Under the pieces are notes generated by a model. That model saw nothing but the letters and a program-made list of their open reading frames with translations. It was not told the DNA's origin and ran no database searches. DNA of 64,000 bases from Alphaproteobacteria bacterium (GTDB lineage: Bacteria > Pseudomonadota > Alphaproteobacteria > Caulobacterales > Hyphomonadaceae). The stretch spans positions 372,001-436,000 of the forward strand of contig JAAEZZ010000001.1 in assembly GCA_018222605.1 (NCBI GenBank), in the 5' to 3' direction. Position 1 is the first letter of the stretch. Each line of letters begins with the position of its first letter. Shown one piece after another: positions 53,324 through 62,479 of the stretch. A program made the translations under genes and the position numbers.

Positions 53324-54414
53324 CTCAGCCCCGTGAATACCAAAGGTGTCGCCTCGCGCACAAGGGCGGCCATCGACTGAAGCGCCGGGTGCTGAAGGTT
53401 TTTCGCCAGCACGTTCAGCTGCCTCTGCTGAAATTTGCCATAGCGCGGCTTGCCATCTTGATGCTGAAGGCGGGAAAAGACCCCCGCAATACGCAGGGCA
53501 TTCAGCGCGCCAATCACAGCGAGGCGCTCTTCAAAGGCCGCGCGGTCTTTCCCCGTGCCGTCGAGATAGCGCCTGATGGCGGCCTCTGCGACGTCCGGCG
53601 AAACATCTCGCCGCGCATCCTGCGTCAGCATGGCCATATCCCAGGCGTCCCAACCCTTCACCGCATCCTGAAAGTCCAGCAGGCCGATCCTGCCATCGCC
53701 CAGCCACAGCAAATTCTCGGCATGGAAATCCCGCAGCGTAAGCGTGCGCGGAAAGGCCATGGCCTGATTAATCAGCGCATCGCGTTCGGCTTCCCAACGC
53801 TGGCGCATCTCACCAGACAGCTTGTCCTGCCCGGCTTCTGCAGGCAGCCAGTCTGCATACAGGTCCGCATTGGTGGCGAGGGCCAGACGGTCAAATTCCA
53901 GAATGGGCCAGCGTTCGCCCTCACGGCTCAGCACATCCGGCACGGGATGCTGATGCAGGGCCACCAGCACATCCACGGCGGCAAGATAGGCGTCCTGCTC
54001 TGCCACACGGCCCGCTTCGATCTGGCGGGCGATCTCCTTGCGCTCTCCAAAATCCTCGATCAGGGCAAAGCCCAGTTCAGTGTCGTGCGCGTAAATCTCC
54101 GGCGCCGCAAAGCCGAGGGATCGCAAATGCTGCGCAATCAGAACGAAGGCATCGACCCGCGAGGCTGCGAGCCGCGTCTGCGCGTTCCAGCCCATCCGAT
54201 TACGCTCCTGATCGCTTGCATATGGTGGGCACGGATCCGCTTCGATACGCGGGGCATCCATCAGCATGGCTTTCACGCCGTCCGGACGTGTCAGGCGAAT
54301 GTAGCGACGGGTAGAGGCGTCCTGATCCAGCGGGTGCAATTGCGCACCATCCCAGCCCTGCTTCGCCAGGAAGGATTCTATCTGCCGTTCGCGTTCGCTA
54401 GAATCGGAAGTCAT
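53320..54414 (-). CDS. amgK: Anomeric MurNAc/GlcNAc kinase
   Basis: A 364-residue aminoglycoside-phosphotransferase-like kinase. The catalytic loop is LRDFHAENLLWLGDG and the metal-binding motif is GLLDFQDA. It is paired with murU through an ATGA overlap and overlaps tsaE by 17 bp upstream, so function in cell-wall sugar salvage is inferred. ATG at 54414 is chosen; the longer frame starts within tsaE. Confidence 0.88.
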   Translation of the reverse strand: MTSDSSERERQIESFLAKQGWDGAQLHPLDQDASTRRYIRLTRPDGVKAMLMDAPRIEADPCPPYASDQERNRMGWNAQTRLAASRVDAFVLIAQHLRSLGFAAPEIYAHDTELGFALIEDFGERKEIARQIEAGRVAEQDAYLAAVDVLVALHQHPVPDVLSREGERWPILEFDRLALATNADLYADWLPAEAGQDKLSGEMRQRWEAERDALINQAMAFPRTLTLRDFHAENLLWLGDGRIGLLDFQDAVKGWDAWDMAMLTQDARRDVSPDVAEAAIRRYLDGTGKDRAAFEERLAVIGALNALRIAGVFSRLQHQDGKPRYGKFQQRQLNVLAKNLQHPALQSMAALVREATPLVFTGLR

Positions 54415-54853
54415 CAAGCCGTGTTTGCCAGTCTTCGCCATATGGCACCAGCCTTACAATCCGCTGATCGCCATCAAACTCAAGATGGACATCCAGACGC
54501 CAGGCGGGCAGCTGGTCGCCCGCCTTGTCCGGCCACTCCAGAATGGCAACACCCTGGTCAGTCTCATCCCAGCCCAGCTCGTACAGGTCTTCCGGGCTTT
54601 CCAGGCGATAGAGGTCAAAATGCCAGATCGGGAAGGCATCCGTGTCGTAAATCTGGACCAGCGTATAGGTCGGGCTGGGGACGTCTTCATTCTCCCCCAG
54701 CAGAGACTGGATCAGACCACGCGTCATCGTCGTCTTGCCAGCTCCCAACCCACCATGCAGGGCCAGTACGTCTCCAGCCTGCAAAATTGTCGCAATGGCT
54801 GCCCCAAAGTCACGGGTTTTCTCGTCAGAGGGAAGATGAAAGGTTTTCTCCAT
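54398..54853 (-). CDS. tsaE: tRNA threonylcarbamoyladenosine synthesis ATPase TsaE
   Basis: A 151-residue P-loop ATPase with Walker A GGLGAGKTTMTRGL and the TsaE motif SPTYTLVQIY, followed by WHFDLYRLESPEDLYELG. It drives the TsaB-TsaD complex that makes t6A37 in ANN-decoding tRNAs. The start is uncertain (54853 or 54865) because no clear ribosome site is visible. It leads the tsaE-amgK-murU-addB-addA operon. Confidence 0.95.
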   Translation of the reverse strand: MEKTFHLPSDEKTRDFGAAIATILQAGDVLALHGGLGAGKTTMTRGLIQSLLGENEDVPSPTYTLVQIYDTDAFPIWHFDLYRLESPEDLYELGWDETDQGVAILEWPDKAGDQLPAWRLDVHLEFDGDQRIVRLVPYGEDWQTRLDDFRF

Positions 54854-55018
54854 ACAGCGAGCCATATAAAACAGCGCGGGGAAACGCCATCCTTTCCTGT
54901 TGTGTCTGCGGCATATGGCTTGATGACATGTCTTGCCGCAGCAGGCAGAGTGGCGTACAAAAGCAAAAAATGACGCCAGCGTCACGAATTATGGCGTCAA
55001 ATAATGGGGAGGGAAGGC

Positions 55019-56263
55019 TTGGACCTTTCGGACGCAAAGAAGATCGTTATTCTTGGTGGGGGCCAGGCGGGAGCGCAGGCCATCCAGTCGCTTCGCATGG
55101 GCGGCTATGAAGGCGCCATTACCCTGATTGGGGATGAGCCATCCCTGCCCTATCAGCGCCCACCGCTTTCCAAGGCCTATATGAAGGGAGAGTTCGCCGA
55201 AGAGCGCCTCTTCTTCAAACCCGCCGCCTGGTATGAAGACAACAATGTCGAACTGATCCTGTCGACTCCGGCGACCCGCATCGACCGGAAAAACCAGACC
55301 ATTGAAATGGCCCATGGCGCTCATGTTGAATATGACGCGCTGGTCATTGCGACAGGCTCGCGCCCGCGCAGCCTGCCGCTGGAAGGCGCAAACCTTGAAA
55401 ATGTACATGATCTGCGCGGCCTGTCAGATGTTGAGCGTATCCAGCCGCAAATGATTGAAGGCCGCAATATTGTCATCATCGGCGCAGGCTATATCGGGCT
55501 CGAAGCGGCCGCTGTGGCCCGCCAGATGGGGCTGTCCGCCACTGTGCTGGAAATGGCGCCGCGCGTACTGGCGCGTGTCACCAGCCCGGTCATGAGCGAA
55601 TTCTACGAAGCCGAACACCGCCGTCAGGGCGTGGACATTCGTACCAATGCCCGCCTCGCCCGTCTTGAAGGCAAGGATGGCAAGGTGACGGCAGCCATTC
55701 TGGAAGACGGCACATCCCTGCCCGCGGATCTTGTCCTGGTCGGCATCGGCATCCTGCCGAATGAGGAGCTGGCCAATGAAGCCGGAATCGCCTGCAATAA
55801 TGGCATTCTGGTAGACCGCGACGCCCGCACATCTGACCCCCGTATCTTTGCGGCGGGTGATTGCGCCAGCCGTCCGCTGGTCCATTATGGACGCTCCTCG
55901 CGCCTCGAAAGCGTGCATAATGCCATTGAGCAGGGAAAGCTCGCCGCTGCCGCCATTCTGGGTAAGCCCCGCCCGCCGGAAGACTGCCCCTGGTTCTGGT
56001 CTGACCAGTATGATCTGAAGCTGCAGATTGCCGGCCTCAGCCAGGGGTATGACCAGATCGTGCTGCGCGGATCGCCTGAAGAGCGCAAGTTCGCCGCCTT
56101 TTACCTCAAAAATGGCACACTGATTGCTGTAGATGCCGTCAATAGTGCCCCGGAATTCCTGGCCTCAAAAAAGCTCATCATGATGGGCGCAAAGGTTGAG
56201 CCGGATACGCTTAGCGATACAACAGTCTCGATGAAAGACATTGCCGCTGCTGCTGCAGCCTGA
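55019..56263 (+). CDS. Ferredoxin reductase-type FAD/NAD(P) oxidoreductase
   Basis: A 414-residue flavoprotein of the bacterial ferredoxin reductase family. FAD binding is at [17 protein letters not shown](P) binding at [15 protein letters not shown], and the second FAD motif is [12 protein letters not shown]. These enzymes pass electrons from NAD(P)H to a ferredoxin for a P450, dioxygenase or similar. TTG at 55019 is chosen because GGGAGGGAAGG precedes it; ATG at 55004 is an alternative. The 2Fe-2S ferredoxin gene follows after 17 bp, so they form a pair. Confidence 0.9.
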   Translation: MDLSDAKKIVILGGGQAGAQAIQSLRMGGYEGAITLIGDEPSLPYQRPPLSKAYMKGEFAEERLFFKPAAWYEDNNVELILSTPATRIDRKNQTIEMAHGAHVEYDALVIATGSRPRSLPLEGANLENVHDLRGLSDVERIQPQMIEGRNIVIIGAGYIGLEAAAVARQMGLSATVLEMAPRVLARVTSPVMSEFYEAEHRRQGVDIRTNARLARLEGKDGKVTAAILEDGTSLPADLVLVGIGILPNEELANEAGIACNNGILVDRDARTSDPRIFAAGDCASRPLVHYGRSSRLESVHNAIEQGKLAAAAILGKPRPPEDCPWFWSDQYDLKLQIAGLSQGYDQIVLRGSPEERKFAAFYLKNGTLIAVDAVNSAPEFLASKKLIMMGAKVEPDTLSDTTVSMKDIAAAAAA

Positions 56264-56280
56264 AGGAGAGAAACCCGCCC

Positions 56281-56601
56281 ATGGCAAAAATCACCTATGT
56301 AGACCACGATGGTACCGAGCGCGTCGTTGAAGCCAAGAACGGCGAAACGGTCATGGAAGCTGCCGTGAAGAACTCCATTCCCGGCATTGATGCCGATTGC
56401 GGCGGCGCCTGTGCCTGCGCCACCTGCCACGTCTATGTGGATCAGGCCTTCATGGACAAGGTTGGCGAGCAACAGGAAATGGAGAAATCCATGCTCGACT
56501 TCGCCGAGAATGTTCAGGAGAACTCCCGCCTGTCCTGCCAGATCACCATCTCTGACGAGCTGGACGGCCTGCGCGTGACGACGCCGGAAAGCCAGCACTA
56601 G
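56281..56601 (+). CDS. Adrenodoxin-type [2Fe-2S] ferredoxin
   Basis: A 106-residue ferredoxin with cluster ligands Cys40, Cys46, Cys49 and Cys86 ([16 protein letters not shown] and RLSCQIT). This is the adrenodoxin/putidaredoxin pattern rather than the plant type. An extra cysteine, Cys44, lies within the loop. It is co-transcribed with the ferredoxin reductase upstream and followed by a strong terminator. No P450 is within the window, so the end user of the electrons is unknown; Fe-S assembly is another common role for this type. Confidence 0.94.
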   Translation: MAKITYVDHDGTERVVEAKNGETVMEAAVKNSIPGIDADCGGACACATCHVYVDQAFMDKVGEQQEMEKSMLDFAENVQENSRLSCQITISDELDGLRVTTPESQH

Positions 56602-56626
56602 ATCCGGCCTGCCAAATGCAGTGAAG

Positions 56627-56663
56627 AATACGCTCCGCCCTCTAATCGGAGCGTATTTTTTTA
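56627..56663 (+). terminator. Terminator after the ferredoxin gene
   Basis: ATACGCTCCG and CGGAGCGTAT form a 10-bp stem with a 9-nt loop, followed by a T-rich tail (TTTTTTT). Confidence 0.92.
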
Positions 56664-56738
56664 GCGGCATACCCCGGCGACATGCATTGGTTCCTTTTTG
56701 GAACCCGGTTATCCTGTCCGGCGCAAGAGGATAGAGAG

Positions 56739-57527
56739 ATGGACTTTAAAAAGCTGATGAACAGCGCGATTGCCTCCGGCAATACGCGGCTGACCTTTCA
56801 CGTTCCGGAAGACTGGATGCAGGGCCGCACCACCTATGGCGGCCTGACCGGCGCGATGTGTCTGCAGACGGCGCAGCGCCTTGCTGGCGACCGGGCCATC
56901 CGCTCTGCCCAGATTGCATTTGTCGGTCCGGTCTCTGGCGATGTAATTTGCCAGGCTGTTGTTCTGCGTGAGGGCAAGAACACGGTGTTCGTGAATGTCC
57001 GGATGACCGGCAGTGACGGTGTGGCAGCGGACTCCATTTTCGTGTTCGGCGCGCGCCGCGAGTCGGCACTTAATTTCGCCAACCTGTCCGCACCCGAGGT
57101 CACTGAGCCAAAAGAGACGGAAAGCTATTTCGGCGACAGACCGATGCGCCCCGCCTTCACACATCACTTCAACATGCGCCTCGTCGCAGGCTCTCGCCCC
57201 ATCTCGGGCGCAGCCGAAGGCGACATCTCGCTCTGGATGCGCCACAAGGATGACGCGCTGACGCCGGATGCGGTTTCAGTGCTGGCCCTCGCAGATGCCC
57301 CGCCTCCTGCTGCGCTTTCCATGCTGTCCGGCCCGGCCCGCATCAGCTCGATGACGTGGATGGCGGAATTCCTGACCGATGACATCCAGACCGATAATGG
57401 CTGGTTCCTCGCCCGTCACATCGCCGACACGTCGCGCGATGGCTATAGCAGCCAGTCCATGACGCTGTGGAACAGCCGCCGCGAGCCGATCATGATCGGG
57501 CGGCAGACCATCGCGGTCTTTGGCTAG
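56739..57527 (+). CDS. Acyl-CoA thioesterase-like double hotdog protein
   Basis: A 262-residue protein with two hotdog halves as in TesB-like thioesterases (N-half RTTYGGLTGAMCLQTA, with the usual SAQIAFVGPVSGDV; C-half starting around RPAFTHHFNMRLV). They hydrolyse acyl-CoA to free acid and CoA. The start at 56739 follows AGAGGA. It faces the TIR gene, with its stop 10 bp from it. Substrate chain length is not predictable. A role with the PKS is only a speculation based on activity class, 46 kb apart. Confidence 0.82.
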   Translation: MDFKKLMNSAIASGNTRLTFHVPEDWMQGRTTYGGLTGAMCLQTAQRLAGDRAIRSAQIAFVGPVSGDVICQAVVLREGKNTVFVNVRMTGSDGVAADSIFVFGARRESALNFANLSAPEVTEPKETESYFGDRPMRPAFTHHFNMRLVAGSRPISGAAEGDISLWMRHKDDALTPDAVSVLALADAPPPAALSMLSGPARISSMTWMAEFLTDDIQTDNGWFLARHIADTSRDGYSSQSMTLWNSRREPIMIGRQTIAVFG

Positions 57528-57536
57528 GCAGGCCTA

Positions 57537-58460
57537 CTACTCGGGCTCTTCCGTATCATTGATGATCGGGCCTGGCTCCAGCACCTTGATGAGCGATGCG
57601 GGCACCTGTCCGGCCGGGCAGGCTTCTGTCAGGCGGTAGGCATTGCCTACGGCTGGCAGACCGGCTTGCGTCGTCGCGGGCGCAATGGTCTGCGACCGGA
57701 AAACCCAGCTCATGAAGAACATGGCAACAATGGCCGCGCCCACCGCCGCGAGCGTGCCCCAGCCCATACCGAGATCCTCCGCCTTGGCAGCCACACCGCC
57801 ATTGGAACTTGCGGGGGATGCGGTCGCTCTCGTCACCGGACGGCTGGATGCGGCCTGGCTGTACTTGGAAGACGGCGCCTTGACGGAGGCTGCCGCCAGT
57901 GCAGCAGCCCCTGCTGCCTCAGCTGCTGGAGGCGGTTTGATGCCGAGGGCCTTCTCGCGCTTCTTCTTCGCATCGATGGCCAGCGGGTCTTCCGGGTGAG
58001 CCTCAAGCCAGGCGTCACGCTCGTCCTCATCCTTGGAGCCAAAGCCCATCCACTCACGCAGACCGGACCGGTTCTGGCGTTTGCCCAGCTCCTCGATCAG
58101 CTGATAAAAGCCTTCCGGCGTCTTGCGAGAGGTCATGCCCTCCAGCGAATAGCGCTTGTCCTGCTTGAAGGGCTCGTAGGGAATTGTCTTGTCGAGGCTC
58201 GCCTGTGCCAGCATGCCGGGCCGGGAATGGCCGACAGAGGCCGCCGCGCGTACCCAGTCACTCTTCACCGCATACTCGGACCAGATCACCAGCATGGACT
58301 CTGAATTGCCGGCATTGCGCGCATCTTTTGCGTCAAAGGTATTGTCGGTCTGCTTCTGATCGAACCAGACCTTGAACTTCAATGACCTCAAACGGCGCGC
58401 TACCAGCTTCGCCATATCGCGATCTTCTATCGCGGAGACCAGGAAAACATCATATGCCAT
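57537..58460 (-). CDS. TIR-domain membrane protein
   Basis: A 307-residue protein. Residues 2-130 form a TIR domain (YDVFLVSAIEDRDMAKLVARRL, KVWFDQK, MLVIWSEYAVKSDWV). A charged linker, a long Ala/Ser/Pro-rich disordered stretch (175-230), one membrane helix (about 234-255) and a short C-terminal tail with Cys281 follow. Bacterial NAD-cleaving TIRs have a Glu just after the conserved Trp; here the segment is DWVRAAASVG, so the acidic residue is missing and NADase activity is doubtful. The start at 58460 follows AGAGGT. No defence partner gene is adjacent, so a scaffold or signalling role is possible. Confidence 0.85.
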   Translation of the reverse strand: MAYDVFLVSAIEDRDMAKLVARRLRSLKFKVWFDQKQTDNTFDAKDARNAGNSESMLVIWSEYAVKSDWVRAAASVGHSRPGMLAQASLDKTIPYEPFKQDKRYSLEGMTSRKTPEGFYQLIEELGKRQNRSGLREWMGFGSKDEDERDAWLEAHPEDPLAIDAKKKREKALGIKPPPAAEAAGAAALAAASVKAPSSKYSQAASSRPVTRATASPASSNGGVAAKAEDLGMGWGTLAAVGAAIVAMFFMSWVFRSQTIAPATTQAGLPAVGNAYRLTEACPAGQVPASLIKVLEPGPIINDTEEPE

Positions 58461-58606
58461 GCGTGTTACCTCTTGATGTAACCCGCCAAGCATACCCATA
58501 GACCTTACTAATTCCACCCAATTCCGCTGTAAGGCGATAAATCAGCCTGTTTTTCGGTTGGAAATCCGGGTATTCGCGCGACGAGACAAATTATGAGGAG
58601 GCCAGT

Positions 58607-59704
58607 ATGGGCTTCAAATGTGGCATCGTGGGCCTGCCGAATGTTGGCAAATCCACCCTGTTCAACGCCCTGACCCAAACGGCAGCGGCGCAGGCGGCAA
58701 ACTATCCTTTCTGCACCATCGAGCCGAATGTCGGAGAAGTGGCCGTGCCGGAGCCGCGCCTGGCAAAGCTGGCCGAGATTGCCGGCTCCAAGGAAATCAT
58801 TCCCGCGCGCATGAACTTTGTGGATATTGCCGGCCTGGTCGAGGGCGCCTCCAAGGGCGAGGGCCTGGGCAACAAATTCCTGGCCAATATCCGCGAGACG
58901 GACGCCATCATCTATGTGCTGCGCTGTTTCGAGAATGATGACATTACACATGTCAGCGGCAAGGTGGACCCGATCGCCGACTATGAGGTCGTCGAGACCG
59001 AGCTGATGCTGGCTGACCTTGAGAGCCTGGAAAAGCGCAAAGCTGGCGTCATCAAGAAAGCCAATTCCGGCGATAAGGAAGCCAAGGCGCAGGTCGCCCT
59101 GATTGATCTGGCGCTGGCCGAACTGGTCGAAGGCCGCCCGGCCCGCCGCGCCGATGTCTCCAAGGACGACATGAAGGCCTGGAACATGCTGCAGCTGCTG
59201 ACGTCAAAGCCCGTCCTGTTCGTGGCCAATGTCGATGAAGAGAGCGCAGCAGAAGGCAATGAATACTCCAAGCGTGTCGTGGAACGCGCCGCCGAGGAGG
59301 GCGCAGCCTGTGTCGTCATCTCCGCCCAGATCGAAAGCGAGCTGGCCCTGCTGGATGATGATGACCGCGCCGAATATCTGGAAACGCTGGGCCTGGAAGA
59401 GCCGGGCCTGACCCGCCTGATCCATACCGGGTACAATCTGCTGGGCCTGCAGACCTATTTCACGGTTGGCCCGAAAGAGGCCCGCGCCTGGACCATCCGC
59501 GAAGGCTGGACGGCGCCGAAAGCGGCCGGTGTCATCCATGGTGACTTTGAGCGCGGTTTCATCCGCGCAGAAACTATCGCGTTTGAGGACTATGTTGCCT
59601 GTGGCGGCGAGACCGGCGCAAAAGATGCCGGCAAGATGCGCGCTGAAGGCAAGGAATACATCGTCCAGGACGGCGACGTGCTGCACTTCCGCTTCAACGT
59701 CTGA
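58607..59704 (+). CDS. ychF: Ribosome-associated ATPase YchF (OLA1 family)
   Basis: A 365-residue Obg-related P-loop protein that prefers ATP. G1 is [14 protein letters not shown], the YPFCTIEPN switch region follows, and [17 protein letters not shown] is G3. A coiled-coil insertion and the C-terminal TGS domain ([19 protein letters not shown]...) complete the family layout. The NxxE-type G4 that gives ATP preference is near NVDEE. It has a GGAGG ribosome site and stands alone, divergent from the TIR gene. Confidence 0.97.
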   Translation: MGFKCGIVGLPNVGKSTLFNALTQTAAAQAANYPFCTIEPNVGEVAVPEPRLAKLAEIAGSKEIIPARMNFVDIAGLVEGASKGEGLGNKFLANIRETDAIIYVLRCFENDDITHVSGKVDPIADYEVVETELMLADLESLEKRKAGVIKKANSGDKEAKAQVALIDLALAELVEGRPARRADVSKDDMKAWNMLQLLTSKPVLFVANVDEESAAEGNEYSKRVVERAAEEGAACVVISAQIESELALLDDDDRAEYLETLGLEEPGLTRLIHTGYNLLGLQTYFTVGPKEARAWTIREGWTAPKAAGVIHGDFERGFIRAETIAFEDYVACGGETGAKDAGKMRAEGKEYIVQDGDVLHFRFNV

Positions 59705-59768
59705 TCACGCCCCTGCCCGGCCCTTCAGCCGGGTACTGCCGCCCCTGTTTCCAAGGCCTTTGACTGGC

Positions 59769-60860
59769 TCAAACCGCCTCTTTATCTAGCAGGTCCGTAT
59801 TTGAAGCCACGATCGTGAGAGCGGGCCTGCCCGCCTTCGCGCGGGTAATGCTGTCAGCAATCCAGTCAAAGGATTGATTGACTCGCGCAACAGCATTGCG
59901 CTGCGCTGACAGCACGCTGGCACGGCCATCAGGTAGATAGAAATACGGGTTGGCTTCCCAGATCAGAATTGAACCATTTGGGCGCAGGCTGTAGTCCACT
60001 GCGGCAAAGTCCAGACCTATGGCGGACACGGCCCTGACAAGCTCCTCATGCCCTTTCGGCACTTCGGCAAAATACTTTTTATCCTCCTCGATCATCTCAT
60101 CCAGCAAGTGACGGTGATAGCCAAGGCGACGCGCGAGATTGCGGCGCGGTCTCTCTTCGCGCGCGAAGAGAGAACTGGAGAGGCCGACAATACGGTCCTT
60201 GGAGAAGAAGAGGTGGCTGCCGATCACACGATCCTGAAAGACGATCGCCCGCGCCTTGTGGTGAAAGCGACAGAACAGGCTGTCACTGTCCCAGCCAGCG
60301 CGGCGGTATTCATCGCGAACATCATAGCACTTCAAAACCACAGCCGGCAGAAGGGCTTCCAGATTGATACGCTCTGCATCCTTTTGGGACGTAATCCGAA
60401 TCACATTTCTCTGGGCGTGTTCCTGATCGCTGCGGATCAGGCAGGGAAAACCCACTTGCTCAATCGCCAAGGTCAGCTCGCTGGCATGCTCAACCGCAAC
60501 CGCGCAGGCACTTGGCACATCATTTTCCTGCCAGATACGGGCCTGACGTGATTTGGTGGTCATGCTCAACGCATCGGGATGGTTGATGATCTTGATGCCA
60601 GCGTCCTGGGCCGCCGTCGCGATCTCCAGGGCCTCCAGATAGCATTCCGGGTATTTCTGTTTCAGCGGGTCTCCCAGCCAGAAGATCACCAGGGACACAT
60701 TTGCAAGGTCCGGCTTGCCGGTGCCTGTCCGATGGATACGAATATCCATCAGAAGCGGATTATCTGTCATGGCCAGCCGACGCAGAAAGGCATCCCCTGT
60801 CGGGACGCAGCGCCCACGTTTTTCCCCATGTGCTACAACCAGAATATTACTATTGCTCAC
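59769..60860 (-). CDS. ATP-grasp-fold protein, RimK/glutathione synthase-like
   Basis: A 363-residue protein. The C-terminal part has the ATP-grasp pattern: a central strand VVLKCYDVRDEYRRAG, then LDFAAVDYSLRPNGSILIWEANPYF, where the Glu and Asn would bind magnesium. The N-terminal 120 residues form a Rossmann-like domain (ILVVAHGEKRG). Such enzymes join a carboxylate to an amine with ATP, but the substrates are unknown and there is no neighbour to guide. GTG at 60860 is chosen; the longer frame upstream runs into the crotonase gene on the other strand and is not family-like. Confidence 0.72.
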   Translation of the reverse strand: MSNSNILVVAHGEKRGRCVPTGDAFLRRLAMTDNPLLMDIRIHRTGTGKPDLANVSLVIFWLGDPLKQKYPECYLEALEIATAAQDAGIKIINHPDALSMTTKSRQARIWQENDVPSACAVAVEHASELTLAIEQVGFPCLIRSDQEHAQRNVIRITSQKDAERINLEALLPAVVLKCYDVRDEYRRAGWDSDSLFCRFHHKARAIVFQDRVIGSHLFFSKDRIVGLSSSLFAREERPRRNLARRLGYHRHLLDEMIEEDKKYFAEVPKGHEELVRAVSAIGLDFAAVDYSLRPNGSILIWEANPYFYLPDGRASVLSAQRNAVARVNQSFDWIADSITRAKAGRPALTIVASNTDLLDKEAV

Positions 60861-61023
60861 CGGCTGATCTCTCCCGCGATCCCATAAGAATACAGGATAA
60901 GCTGTTTTGCTTGTCCCTCTGCATTCACTCAGGCAATCGCCATGCCAAAATCGGGGCTGGCCCTTGGGGGCCCACTGGCCTAAATCGGGGCACTCCCATT
61001 CGAACAGACAAGAGGCCCGCGCC

Positions 61024-61809
61024 ATGACGTCATCTTCCATTCGCCTGCAGCTAAATGACGAAACGGCCGAGATCATTCTGGACAAGCCGGAAAAGCGCAA
61101 CGCGCTGTCATCCGACATGTGGGACGCAATCCCTGCCCTGGTCGATCAGGCCGTTGCCGAGAAGGCGGTGAAAGTGATCATCCTGCATGGCGGCACGGCG
61201 GGCGCCTTCGCGGCGGGCGCAGACATTTCCGAGTTCGAGGTGATCTACGCCACGGAGGAAACGGCTCAGGCCTCCGCCGATACGATCACGCGCGCAGTGA
61301 ACAGCCTGGCCAATTGCCCGAAGCCGGTGATCGCATCCATTGAGGGGGCCTGTGTGGGCGGCGGCGTCAGCCTGGCGCTGGCGACGGATTTGCGCATTGC
61401 GGCTGAGGGCTCGCGCTTTGCGGTGACACCGGCGCGGCTGGGCATCGTCTATCCGGCCGATGATACGCGCCGCCTGGCGGAAGTGGTTGGCGTGCCGAAT
61501 GCCAAGGACATCCTGCTGACCGGCCGCCTGTTCGAGTGTGAGGAAGCCTTCCATATGGGGCTTATCAACCGGCTGGTGCCGAAGGGTGACGCGCTGAAGG
61601 CGGCATACGAGATGGCAGAGGCCATTGGCGCCGTCTCGCAATGGTCTACCCGCGCGATCAAGGAGATGTTTGAGGGCGTCAGCCAGGGCTGGGACAATGC
61701 CACGCCTGAGGCAAACGCGCTGTTCCTGAATGGCTTCACGAATGAAGACTTCAAGGACGGGCACAAGGCCTTCCTCGAGAAGCGGCCCGCAAAATTCACG
61801 TTTCGCTAG
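61024..61809 (+). CDS. Enoyl-CoA hydratase/isomerase family protein (crotonase)
   Basis: A 261-residue crotonase-fold protein. The oxyanion hole is formed by FAAGADISEF and the GACVGGGVSLALATDLRIA loop. Of the two catalytic glutamates of true hydratases, the first is replaced by Ala (VTPARLGIVYP where hydratases have PE-x-LG), so it may be an isomerase, decarboxylase or other crotonase rather than a hydratase. The start at 61024 is an ATG preceding the family N-terminus. Confidence 0.88.
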   Translation: MTSSSIRLQLNDETAEIILDKPEKRNALSSDMWDAIPALVDQAVAEKAVKVIILHGGTAGAFAAGADISEFEVIYATEETAQASADTITRAVNSLANCPKPVIASIEGACVGGGVSLALATDLRIAAEGSRFAVTPARLGIVYPADDTRRLAEVVGVPNAKDILLTGRLFECEEAFHMGLINRLVPKGDALKAAYEMAEAIGAVSQWSTRAIKEMFEGVSQGWDNATPEANALFLNGFTNEDFKDGHKAFLEKRPAKFTFR

Positions 61810-61896
61810 GTGGACTGACCTTTCCGCCAGCTCGTTTGCCCGGCATGGCGGGGGCCATCCGGTGAGGTGAGCTGAATTCGGGCAGGAAGTTCCGTA

Positions 61897-62271
61897 TCAG
61901 GATGTGTCGGGGGCTGGCTCGCGGTATGCCGGGTACAGGTCTGCGAGGGCCGCGTGCAGGGCATCCACAAGCGCGCTCAGGATAAGCGGCTGGGCGTTCT
62001 CTGCGAACTCGGACGGCATGTCAGTGCCGAGCGCCGGGCGTTCCCACGCAGGCACGAGCGGCGCTTCATATGTGTAGAGATTTTTCGGTTTGGGCTTGCG
62101 GACGTCCGACACGTATTTGATGCGAACAAATCCGCAGCGCGTGACATTCAGGAGAAAGTCCTGCCCCGTCTCTTTCTGATGCGTCGCAATGGCCCAGAGC
62201 TGCAGCCAGAGCCACGGCCAGAAGACCGGGTGGACATAGGCATAGGCCGGGGCAAAGCGCGGATCAGACAT
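61897..62271 (-). CDS. Hypothetical protein, Trp-rich N-terminus
   Basis: A 124-residue protein that begins MSDPRFAPAYAYVHPVFWPWLWLQLWAI with many aromatic residues, perhaps one membrane-associated helix. It ends with a helix (LILSALVDALHAALADLYP). I do not recognise a family. The longer upstream frame is unlikely because it has no ribosome site. A repeat element lies in the gap upstream. Confidence 0.6.
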   Translation of the reverse strand: MSDPRFAPAYAYVHPVFWPWLWLQLWAIATHQKETGQDFLLNVTRCGFVRIKYVSDVRKPKPKNLYTYEAPLVPAWERPALGTDMPSEFAENAQPLILSALVDALHAALADLYPAYREPAPDTS

Positions 62272-62372
62272 GGGCTGACTATACACCGGGTGCGGAGGGT
62301 GTCGGACAAGTTTATTTTTGCGGCAATGTTTGCTGCAGGTTGGGGCGGGTTTTTTGTGGGATAAGGGGCCCG

Positions 62373-62479
62373 CTCTGTCATCCCGGAATTTGCGCCGCAA
62401 ATATCCGGGACCCAGTACTGAGTTGCGACTACGACCTGGGTCCCGGATAAATCCTTGCGGGCTTTCCGGGATGACAGAG
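62373..62479. repeat. Palindromic intergenic repeat element
   Basis: CTCTGTCATCCCGGAA at 62373-62388 and its exact complement TTCCGGGATGACAGAG at 62464-62479 enclose nested complementary segments (ATCCGGGACCCAG and CTGGGTCCCGGAT). Such GTCATCCCGG-type repeats occur between genes in many alphaproteobacteria. It can fold into a long hairpin. Only one full copy is in this window, with a smaller related hairpin (TCATCC...GGATGA) at about 62500-62527. Confidence 0.65.

Noticed and set aside
53389-55110. 573-codon + strand frame across amgK and tsaE
   Set aside because: It spans two well-supported genes on the other strand and has a low-complexity translation without motifs.
59715-59732. GC-rich hairpin after ychF
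   Set aside because: CCCGGC/GCCGGG pairs, but no T run follows, so a terminator cannot be supported.
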